A stretch of 64,000 nt of DNA from Azorinus chamasolen (taxonomy: Eukaryota > Mollusca > Bivalvia > Cardiida > Solecurtidae), in NCBI GenBank assembly GCA_963576725.1, contig OY755240.1:60946633-61010632 (forward strand), in the 5' to 3' direction. The notes beneath the pieces were generated by a model, which ran no database searches, was not told the DNA's origin, and saw nothing but the letters and a program-made list of their open reading frames with translations. Each line of letters begins with the position of its first letter. Position 1 is the first letter of the stretch. Position numbers and translations under genes: made by a program. Below, in pieces: positions 14,101 to 26,100 of the stretch.

Positions 14101-17100
14101 TCTGTGCCAAATATGAAAGCTGAGAGCCTTCCAGTTTCAGAGAAGAAGATTTTCAAAGATTTCACTATTTGTTTCTATTGAAAACTGCCCACCCCTGGGG
14201 CGGGGCCAATTTTGACCCTGGGGCCATAATTTATATAACATTTGTAGTGGACCTGAACATGATGCTATGTGCCAAATATGAAAGCTGAGAACATTCCAGT
14301 TTCAGACGAGAAGATTTTCAAAGTTTTCACTATGTTTCTATTGAAAACTGCCCACCCCTGAGGCGGGGCCAATTTTGACCCCCGGGCCATAATTTATATA
14401 ACTTTTGTAGAAGACCTGAACATGATGCTCCGTGCCAAATACGAAAGCTGAGCACCTTCCAGTTTCAGAGAGGAAGATATTCAAAGATTTCACTATTTGT
14501 TTCTATTGGAAACTGCCCAACCCTGGAGCGGGGCCAATTTTGACCCCGGGGCCATAATTTATATAACATTTGTAGAGGACCTGAATATGATGCTATGTGC
14601 CAAATATGAAAGCTAAGAACCTTCAAGTTTTTAGAGGTGAAGGTTTTCAAAGTTTTCACTATTTGTTTCTATTGAAAATTGCCCACCCCTGGGGCAGGGC
14701 CAATTTTGACCCCAGGGCCATAATTTATATAACATTTGTAGAGGACCTGAACATGATGCTATGTGCCAAATATGAAAGCTGAGAACCTTCAAGTTTTTAG
14801 AGGTGAAGGTTTTCAAAGTTTTCACTATTTGTTTCTATTGAAAACTGCCCAGCCCTGGGGCGTGGCCAATTTTGTCCCCAGGGCCATAATTTATATAACA
14901 TTTGTAGAGGACCTGAACATGATGCTCTGTGCCAAATATGAAAGCTGAGAGCCTTCAAGTTTCAGGAAAGAAGATTTTCAAAGATTTCACTATTTGTTTC
15001 TATTGAAAACTGCCCAACCCTGGGGCAGGGCCAATTTTGACCCCAGGGCCATAATTTATATAACATTTGTAGAAGACCTGGAAATGATACTCTGTGCCAA
15101 ATATGAAAGCTGAGAGCCTTCCAGTTTCAGAGAAGAAGATTTTCAAAGATTTCACTATTTGTTTCTATTGAAAACTGCCCACCCCTGGGGCGGGGCCAAT
15201 TTTGACCCTGGGGCCATAATTTATATAACATTTGTAGTGGACCTGAACATGATGCTATGTGCCAAATATGAAAGCTGAGAGCCTTCCAGTTTCAGAGAAG
15301 AAGATTTTCAAAGATTTCACTATTTGTTTCTATTGAAAACTGCCCACCCCTGGGGCGGGGCCAATTTTGACCCCAGGGCCATAATTTATATACCTTTTGT
15401 AGAGGACCTGAACATGATGCTATGTGCCAAATATGAAAGCTGAGAACCTTCTGGTTTCAGGAGAAGATTTTCAAAGTTTTACTATATGTTTCTATTGAAA
15501 ACAAGGCACCCCTGGGGCGAGGCCAATTTTGACCCCAGGGGCAAAATTTATATAACTTTTGTAGAGGACCTAAAGATGATACTATGTGCCAAAGATGAAA
15601 GCTGAGAACCCTGTAGATTCAGAGGAGAAGATTTTTAAAGGTTGAAATTGTTGACGACTGACGACGGACGACGCACGCCGAAGGACGACGGACATCAGGC
15701 AATCACAAAAGCTCACCCTGAGCACTTTGTGCTCTGGTGAGCTAAAAAACACTGACTTTAAAATTTCAGTATCATTGGACAGATCCGTTGAGTGTTCCGA
15801 TTATTCATTCATTTCTCAATTGAGTTTTGAGATCGAGTCGCACACTAAATGTGTGATCGGCAACAACCAACAATGATGCAACTGATGATTTATTGTCGAA
15901 TTAGGTTAGTATATGGAAACAGACCCATGGATGCATAATGATGGCATTTTGGTGAGTTGGATGGATTTCACTACAGATACTTTTTCTTTACTGCAGGCCC
16001 AGATCAAAGTGCTGACCCTGATCAAAGCCTGGCAGTGTAGACCGCACAAACAGTGTCTATGCTGACCAAACTTGATCAACAATGTATATTCATTATTCAG
16101 ATAAAAACAACACTTATGTGTAGACCCTCTAACAAATAAGATAAACAATGCAGACCCTGAAACAAAACCTGACCGTGTACCCTTATTGTATATATATAAC
16201 CTGTCTGATCAAGGTCTGGCATTACAGTGTAGATCCTGATAACCAATGTAGACCTTAACAAATCAAATTTACAATGCACAACCTCACCTGATAAAACCAT
16301 GATAGTATAGACCTTGATCAGTAGTCAGACAGTGTAGACCCTGATTAGTACTGTCAGATAGTGTAGACCCTGATCAGTTCTGTCAGATGGTGTAGACCCT
16401 GATCAGTACTATCAAATAGTGTAGACCCTGATTACTTCTGTAAGATAACTGTAGACCCTGATCAGTACTATCAGATAGTGTAGACCCTGATCAGTACTGT
16501 CAGATAGTGTAGACCCTGATCAGTACTGTCAGATAGTGTAGACCCTGATCAGTACAGATTGTGTAGACCCTAATCAAAACCTGATATTCTGTTTGTTTTA
16601 TATCCCCACAATATATATAAGTTATTTGTACATTGGTTTGGATTTAATTTCTAATTCATTTCTTTACACCTCCTGTATTTTTACTCTTATTTACCTTACC
16701 TATGTGAAAATTACATCATCAGAAAGAAAATTTAATTTCTTACAAACTTTATTCTGAAACCTAAAAGCTTAAGTTAAGTTGAAATGCTATTAGAGTGTCT
16801 TATAAAAGACAGGTGTCAGATCAGCACTAAACCTCCAGTTACCTGTATGAAGATAGTGTAGCCACTATGACCTATACAGTATTGATTATTGGTTATCAGA
16901 TGTACTGACCATGTATGTGTATGGATGGGGTAAATGTACATATCTGAAACAGGGAAAGGGTTAATGCTCCTTTTCTGTTGATTTATTCAAAGTGGTTGGA
17001 TCTAAGAATAGCCTATGAGTTAATGGGTTAAGTTACGATATTAAGTGTCTGATGGTTTGAAATTAAATCTTTGGTTAACCATGAAGGGTACGTTGAATGG

Positions 17101-20100
17101 ACCCATACAAACAAGTGAAATCACAGTGCCGAATTGTCTTATGAATTGTCTTATCGAGCTTTACAAACGATGCAGAGGGAAGTTTTGAGTGTTCAAATAT
17201 TATATATCGAGGGCTTGGTGCAAAACTATTCTAACTCCTTCACAAAGTGAAGGAGTTAGAATAGTTTTGCACCAAGCCCTCGATATATGAACACAGAGCA
17301 ATAGATAAAGGTGCATATTCAGATACTAAAATCTTCCATTTCTCCACCAAACCTTATATTATGAACACTGTTAACCCTTTCCCTCATATAAACAAGTTTT
17401 CACGCATCTGCAAACAGAGTAGACCCAGATCAGATGGCTCCAATAGGAGCCATCTGATCAGGGTCTGCTCTGTTTGCTAATGGAATTTGATAGATCTGTT
17501 TTCTATACTTTCTAAAAGTAGATCGGATAAGTATGAGGCTGAACATGTTACCTTAACCATGGTAATTTTACCAATGACCGTTCCAAGGCGGTACTCCTGT
17601 CTTCACTCTATTCTGTGTTTGTATTGTACATCTTTCATACTTTTGTACTTTTTTATGTGTGATATATGTGTGTGTATGAGTGCTGTTCTATTGCTGCGAG
17701 GGCGCGTTTCACTTGTGCTTCTGATGTTGCTGTGCACTGTCATGCTTCATTTTCAAATTTCCTGCCTGACTTCTATACTAGTTTTGTAACAACAACCGCA
17801 AACAGTTTGGATCTAGATGACGCACATATTACGATTTAACTGTTTGAGAACCAGAGTATTTTTGAAAAGGAATAATAAACTTACTTGAGTAAAGCTCTCC
17901 TTGCAATGGCCAAGGCGTAGCTGTCTATTAGGGTCCTGCCATCACAGCTCAGGTACTCAAATGACAAACATGTCTTCCCTGTTCCCATGGCAACAACCTC
18001 ACCAGGATCATTCACTGCAATATATCACAAAATCTATAGAATAATACTTCATCAAAGAAAACTTTTCTTTATGTTTCTCAATGGCATACTAATAATATAT
18101 AATACATGAACCCTTTCCCTGTTCTATATCTATTCCAAATTTCAATACCTACTGAATATTCATGAACAAAATAGTTATAATGAAATATGGAAGGTGGAAC
18201 ATTGTAGCCATCTTAGAAATTCTACTAGCAAACAGAGCAGACCCTGATCAGACAGCTCCTTTAGGAGCCCTCTGATCTGGGTCTACTCTTCGCAAATACG
18301 TGAAATGGCATTTATATGAGGGAAAGGGTTAAGAGGTGTTTTACATATAAAGTGCATGTATTTGCAATAAGATTTTAACCTTTTACTCCATGAATATTCA
18401 TGTATGAAATAATGTATGTATTAATTGACATTAATTAGCTTAATATCTTTAAAGGCGCATGATCAAGAAAAGTTTTGGGTCCTGGTAAATGTTGTAAAAT
18501 CCAAACTATGTAACTTCATAAGCAAACCCTGATCTGGGTCTACTCTGTTTGCAAAGGCAATAAAAGGTGTATCTACTTATTAACTGTCTCAAGACTATTA
18601 AATTTCTCTAGTAACCATGTGTGTATAAGCAATGTGTATGGAAATATTTCTACCATTCAAGGTAAGCATTAACACTTTAATTTAACACTTTTGCAAGCAG
18701 AGTAGACAAAGATCTTATACGGTGCAATTTAAATTCGAACAATGCAATTTACATATTTCACACAATATCTAAATAATCATTTTTGATTGTGATTTGATTT
18801 TTTACACATTTCATACAATATGTAAATAATCATTCTTGATCATGCCCTGTAAGACACAGATGTTTCCATGCTACCTCAAGGACAGTAGCTCAGCATTTCC
18901 TATCATTTTACATATTCAGTAAAATCCCTCAAACCGGATGTTACATTTATTATAAATATCAGTCCTGGAGACAGGTGGCAGCTCAATGCAGGGTGAAAGT
19001 CATGCAGAAAGCTCCTCTAGGAGTTTTCTGCATGACTTCCACCCTGCATTAAGCAGCAATATGCCTAAACGTGTCTAAATTCTTCTCCACTAAAATTCCA
19101 GTTTAGAGGTGTTCTTAGAAAACAGATTTCAGAAGATTACTGTGGAAAAACGTGTGCAGGCAGATGTGTGAGAAAAAAGAATACATGTAATGTTAAAACT
19201 GAGGAAAATTAATGGATGGACAAACAGTTTAGAGGTGATCTCTAAATGTCACCCTGCTAAAGAAAGAAAACCAAAAACCAAGTGGAAGAACAAGACAATC
19301 ACAAGCTGAAGACTTAAAGCAAATCTTTAAATTAGTCATTATGACTAATTGAGCTACTCTCATTAAATAAAGTATTTCATTCATTCATTCATTCAAACAC
19401 ATATGATGAGCAGAGCTCCATATAAGATGCGTAAATTTAAACATTTTCAAGCATAGCTCCTTTATTTCTCCACCAAACCCTATACTGTGACCACTCTTTA
19501 GAATTGTCTCGGAGAGACAATTCTAAAGAGTGGTCACAGTATAGGGTTTGGTGGAGAAATGACGATTTTAGTATTTAGGTACGCATCCTTTATCTGTAGC
19601 TCTGCGGTCACAGTATAGGGTTTGGTGGAGAAATGACGATTTTAGTATTTAGGTATACACCTTTATCTGTAGCTCTGCGGTCACAGTATTGGGTTTGGTG
19701 GAGAAATGACAATTTTAGTATTTAGGTACGCATCCTTATCTGTAGATAACCAAGTGATGAGTTTTCAATTTTCAAAGTGGTAATGCTGGATTACAGTCCA
19801 TTATTCATAGTGTGACTCTGGTCATAGAAACATGTGATGAACTTTTTGAAATTGAAATGATGGCAAATAACTAATCCTTTCCTCCACATAAATGCCTTTT
19901 CACACATTTGCAAACAGAGTAGACACAGTAGACCCAGATCAGGACCTGTATGAGCTGTCTGATCATGGTCTACTCTGTTTAGAATGGCTACAATGTTCCA
20001 CCTTCCATATTTCATCCATGAATATTCAGTAGGTATTGAAATTTGGCAGAAATATAGACAGGGAAAGGGTTAACAGTTTGCTTTAAAAGAACAACAATAA

Positions 20101-23100
20101 TAGTAATATCTGGATATTTTTTCTTTGAAACACAGAAACACAAAACTGCTATGAAAATCAAAAGATAACTTCCATTCCAATAAACATAAAAGACTGTGTA
20201 ACAATAGTTTTCTTTAGTGCCCTCGATATGGCCCCACTCCCAAGTATGGACAGTACCAATACTTTCCCATCCTACCTCCTCTCTTGATGATGAAGGCAGC
20301 AAAGGAGTGACATGCCTCTTGTATCTCAGGACACTGGGTGCACTGTGATATCAGGTCCTCCAGCTTCTTGTAGCAGTCCTTGGCCATCCTGTCCTCAGAC
20401 GCCTCCTTTGTCAACTCCTCATACAGCTACAACACAGTACAAACTATCAACACTCATCTACCCAAGATGTTCAGACACCAGAGTTCCATATAAGATGTGT
20501 TAATTAACCCTTCGCTTGCTATCCACGTCAGTATACCTACCTGTAAATAGTGAAGACCCAGATGAGACAGCTCCTGCAGGAGCCGTCTCATCAGGGTCTG
20601 CACTATTTACAAGTTGATTGTGCAACCATTGCACCCCACAGCAGTGATTGCACAGCGAAATACTTGTACACAGTGAAGATATATGTAATTATACAACAGG
20701 GCATGGGTAATGAAGGAGAAATGTATTTTAAAATTCAGCAAGAGAAGGGTTAAACTATTTTCAAGTATAACTTCTTTATTAAACTATTTTCAAGTATAAC
20801 TTCTTTATTTCTCCACCAAACCCCCTATGTTGTGACCACTTTTAAGAATCGTCTCTTTGAGACGATTCTAAACAGTGACATAACATTGGGCTTGGTGGAG
20901 AAATGACGATTTTAGTATTTGAGAATGCATTGTTATCTGTATCGCTAAGACGCCACTATTCCCTCTCCATCAGATATCCATCTACTCAATAAATTAGCCT
21001 TTCTATGCCTTTGCAAACAAAGTAGACCCAGATCAGAACTGATGGCTCCTGTAGGAGCTGTCTGATCTGGGTCTGCTCTATTTGCCTATTATATAATATA
21101 CCGTAGATACACGAGTCTATAGTTTCTGCTGTTGCCCAAATTTCCTGTGTCTCTGTGCTATTTTAATAATTAATCTAATTAATATTCATGTGATGTCATT
21201 ATTTTTTACAGGAATATTCATGGGGTAATGAGTTAAAGTTGGCAACATTTTGACACATAATGATCACAATAGCACTTTGTGCCAAGTGAGCAAAAAATTC
21301 AGCTTAAAAATATTAATATCATTATATCTTACATGAATATTCAACAGGGAAAGGGTTAACCCTTTCATTGATTTAAACGCCTTTTCACACACTTGCAAAC
21401 AGAGTAGACCCAGATCAGAAGGCTCCTATAGGAACAGTCTGATCAGAGTCTGCTCTGTTTGCTTTTGACATGATATAGATCTGTTTGCTTTTGATATGAT
21501 ATAGATCTGATCCTACAGTTTTTGTCAAAGCAAAAAAAATCTTGAAAAGTTTACATTATAATTATTCAGCTAATAAATATTCATGATTTCATAATATCTT
21601 ACATGAATATTCAGCAGGGAAAGGGTTAAGCAAACTGACCAGTTGTTCCAGATGTAAGTTTTCCACGACTGATTCCAGTACTGCCTGTCGTGCAGCAAAC
21701 TTGGTCTTCCCAGTTTCCTCCCCTACTGATCTCCCACCGATATATACCTTGGCTACGAACCTGATCCAAAAATATACTTGTACTAAAACTCTTTCAGATG
21801 CTTTCTACCAGGTACATATACTTAAAGTTCCACAGTAGTCAAGAACCATAAAAACGAAATACCACATAATATACCGCAGAAGCAGTGTAAACCCCTTTCA
21901 CATTATTGCCATCGAGCTTTTCTCCGACTTGACCAGTCAGATCTGTTTGCTAATGGAATTTGATAGATTTGTTTCCTTAGTTTCTAAAATGGCTACAATA
22001 TTTCACCTTCCATTTTTCATTATAACTATTGTGTCCATGAATATTCATATAAACCCTTTTACGCAAATTTGCATACAAAGTAGACACAGATCAGACGGCT
22101 CCTATAGACGTCATCTAATCAGGTTCTGCTCCGCTTACTTCTGAAATTATTATAGACATGACTCTACAGCTTCTAACAATACAAAAACAAATCCCATGTA
22201 CATACAGTAAAGCCTCTCTATAACGACCACTGAATTGTGTTAATTGTGGTATTTGGGGCAGGTGGCTGCTTAAAGCAAGGTGAAAGTAAAACAGAACGCT
22301 CCCATACTTTCACCTTGCTTTAAGCTTCCACCTTCCTTTAATGCAAACTACTTGATGTAATTAAGTGGTCATTATAGAGAGGTTTTACTGTATATCTTTA
22401 TAACAAGAGCCATGTGAGGCGCCAACGCTCGTCTGATTTGGTGCTTTTCAGCTAAATTTCAACTTTTTGAAAAAACAAAGGGCAATAACTCAAAATATTT
22501 GAAATCAAGATTTATAGTACTTATGTACATGTAGGGACCTTCTCCTCAATGAGATCTACCAACCTATGAAGTTTCATGTTGATACCTCTTATACTTTTCG
22601 AGTAATGAGCTACATTAAAGTGATGAGCACTTTACTACAATACATCATATGGGGCGAAACTATGAAGACCTTTACAAACTATATGGATCCAGATCAGATT
22701 CAGAGTAACTCGACATCTCATCAGGATCCAAACTGTGTGACATTCCATAGCATTTTTCAGCAGAAATGAAAGAAATCTTTTTACAGTGCTTATAAAGGTT
22801 AGATTATGTAGTTACACCTAGTCTTGTACTAAGTCTTAGATATAAAAGTAAATCCATAATGACCTACCCGAATGGTCCTGGATCATTTCCAATTTCCACC
22901 CAGCCCTTCTTGCTAATTGTCTTGCAGTACTCATTAAATATGGACTCTGGGCTTTTCTTCTTTGGCGGCGGCTCATATTCTCCAGTGCTGATCCCAGGGG
23001 GAACACTCTGATTGTTGACAAAAAAAACAACAACATAAATTCAGATTTCTGAAAATTATGCAGTACAAGATTTTGTTCATAGTTAATGTGTAACCTTAAC

Positions 23101-26100
23101 ACTTACAGTGGAGGACATGAGTCACTAATGTCCTTTGAAAACAGTGCACTGTTTGTCATGTTACACTTTTCTTTTGAAAAATCCCTAAATATTCACTGTA
23201 AGCTTGAATTGTTTGAATTTTGGAATAATCCATTTGAAAATTCAGCATTGTAAGGGTAAACCCTTTGAGTACTGGAAACGAGTGTACAGTCATTTGCAAA
23301 CAGTGTAGACCTAGTCTACCTGAGGAGCCCTCTGATCAGGGTCATTGCAAAGACAGACAGGCAGAAAGACAAAAACGTCTGCCATTATGATTCATGCGAG
23401 GTATCAAATATCCATTTCTGGACATATAAGAGAAGTTACAATAACCAAGCACTATTGCCACTATTTATTAAACCCCTGACCTTAGACCCTTCAATGCTTT
23501 TTCAAACAGAGTAGACCCTGGTCACTCAGGTGAGACAGCTCCTGTCATGGTTTTTTTTATTAATTCAGCTGATTAATATACATACATTCAATTTTTCTAA
23601 TTGAATATACATAAGGTTAGGAGATAAGACTCCTCATATAAATAAATTAATGCAGAGGTCCGGATTTAAATATTTTCAAGAATAATTCCTTTATTTATCC
23701 ACCAAACCATACACTGTGATCACTCTTAAAAACTGTCTCTTTGAGACTATTCTAAAGAGTGGTCACAGTATATGGTTTGGTGGAGAAATGACGATTTTAG
23801 TATTTCTGCATGCACCTTTATCTGTAGCTCTGCTAATGCTTAGTTTGTTGAGCATTGTTTTCTTTGCTAGATGTTTTTTCAATGGAGAATTCACAACCAA
23901 CTTTCTTCCAACTTTTAACAAGTGTGCCAATATGCCACAACATATATATCTGACTTTGATAGTGGAACTAGACAATTCTAAAGTGACCGAGACTGGTTAC
24001 CAAACATGGTCAAGATATTATTTCCATAAACATTTTCAGCAAGTTTGGTGAAGACCAGATTAAAATTCTACCACTTGGAGAGTGGACGAGGTCAATATGG
24101 CTACTTTTGGACAATTCAATGGCCATAATTCTGAGGTGTATTGAACGATATGAACATTTATTCAACATTATTATGAAATATTTTCAGCAAGTTTGGTAAA
24201 GAGCAGATGGACTTGTTCCATTTAGACTGCAGCCATTGTTTTGATGCAGCCTGCCAGTCGCCAATCCCACAATACTACCGATGGATGTATAAAAAGACAT
24301 AATCAGATTGTCAAAAAGTTTTGATGCTGACGAGACCCTGCGTTACTTGTGATTCATCAGCATCCAAACCGTTTGCAAAGACAAGCATAGTTTGGTCCAT
24401 AACAGACAAATGGTTAACCGTTTACTCCATAAATACGCCTTTCTGCACCTTTGCAAACAAGAGTAGACTCAGATCAGACAGCTCCTTTAGGAGCCGTCTG
24501 CTGTTTGCTTACATGTATATAATATAAATCTGATTCTACAGCTTCTGTCAAGACAAAACTTGTTTAGTTCAATGTTCATTACTATTCATAATATTATATC
24601 TTGCATGAATATTCATGGAGTAAAGGGTCACAGCAACAATTATTAGCTTACATACCCGGTTCACAGCAGTCTGGAGATGAGCAGGTGTGGATTCTGAAAT
24701 ATAAAGTGATTAAAACCTTTCTGAACTGTTACTGTAACGGTCAGATTAGAGGCATCATGCAGAGGAATATATGAGATGTGCAAATTAAACCATGTTTAAC
24801 CCATTACCTCATATGCTATTTTTGGATCCAATCTCTGAATAAATCTACCAAAAAGGAGCATTAACTAGAGAAAAGTTTAGAATTTTGTAGTTTGAAACAA
24901 TTGTGATAAATAGAGCATTTGCTCCTATAGGAGCAAATGCTCTATTTATCACAATGGTTTCAACAGGTGACTTTTGCAGAGGCGTCAATATGAGGGAATG
25001 GGTTAAGATTAACCAAACCCTACGCTGTGAGCGCTTTTTTTCGAAGAGACGATTCTAAAGAGAGGTCACAGCATAGGGTTTGGTGGAGAAATGACGATTA
25101 TAATGTTTTAATACAGATCTTTATCAATGGCTTGGATTATGATACTTTCTTCAACCTTTACTCAAGAAGTAAATCACCATGGAGAAAACTATCATTGGAG
25201 TCACAAAGGCAACCCATCTCTATACATTTGTATTTCTCAATCTCATTTGGGCAAAGCCAAACCTTTTCCTGTGGGTAGAGAGAGCCATGAAGTGGAGACA
25301 GCTTGCCATACTTATTTTTTGCAGGATCCAACACAATACAAGAACAATGTGAGCAAGAATCCAGAGTACAAATACCATACACATCATGACATGTACACAA
25401 TATTGTAGTAAAAACCCTCTAAACTGGAATTCTAGTTTGGAAGAATTTTGATACCTTTAGGAAGAGGGCTGCTTAACGCAGGGTGAAAGTCATGCAGAAA
25501 GCTCCTAGAGGAGCATGATGACTTTCACCCTGCATTAAGATAGAGGGAGGGGTTGATGTAAACGATCTGAGTTAAACCTCACCTCCGTAATCCTCAAAAG
25601 TGCCGAACCCCAAGATGATGTTGAAGGCAATTTCTGCTGCCTTTGCTTTGGCGTCTTTTTTGGTTTTTCCCACACCTTGTGGGTAGGTAGTGCCATCCAC
25701 AGTGCACTCATTAGCAAACTTATTTGTCAGAGAATAACCTTTAAGGGTAGCCTCCTTAAATGTAGTATTGTGTCGCCTCATGGCTGAGAATTCCATCAAG
25801 GCACTGATGGGCTGAAAAAATTAGAGACATAAAATGTAAACAAGAGGGCCATCTGTCTACTCTGTAAACATGCTATAAAACATCTCAGTAAGGCAAAGGG
25901 TTTAAGTCAGTTTTTTAAACTTTAGGGGCAAATAAATCTTGATTTGCTTGACCAATCTGACCATAAATCACATTCAATCAAAAAAATATGGTAGTACAAA
26001 AGATAAATATGATGAAGTTCCATGATATGGCTCTTAACGGACAGACAGAATCAAATGGATGGATGATATCAAAACAATATCCTGTTGGTGGGGGATGATG

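Noticed and set aside
13475..14948. Several 61-64 codon frames on both strands repeated 990 bp apart
   Set aside because: They recur with the ~165 bp tandem unit on both strands; no protein-like conservation beyond the repeat.
16300..16575. Regular ~29 bp repeats suggestive of a CRISPR-like array
   Set aside because: Repeats are directly adjacent with no unique spacers, and the genome is eukaryotic.
17487..17789. 100-codon frame with hydrophobic stretch
   Set aside because: Begins inside a truncated MITE-A, has no counterpart and no splice or promoter context.
20214..20503. Plus-strand frame over 20312-20503
   Set aside because: Antisense to exon 6 of the ADAD-like gene.
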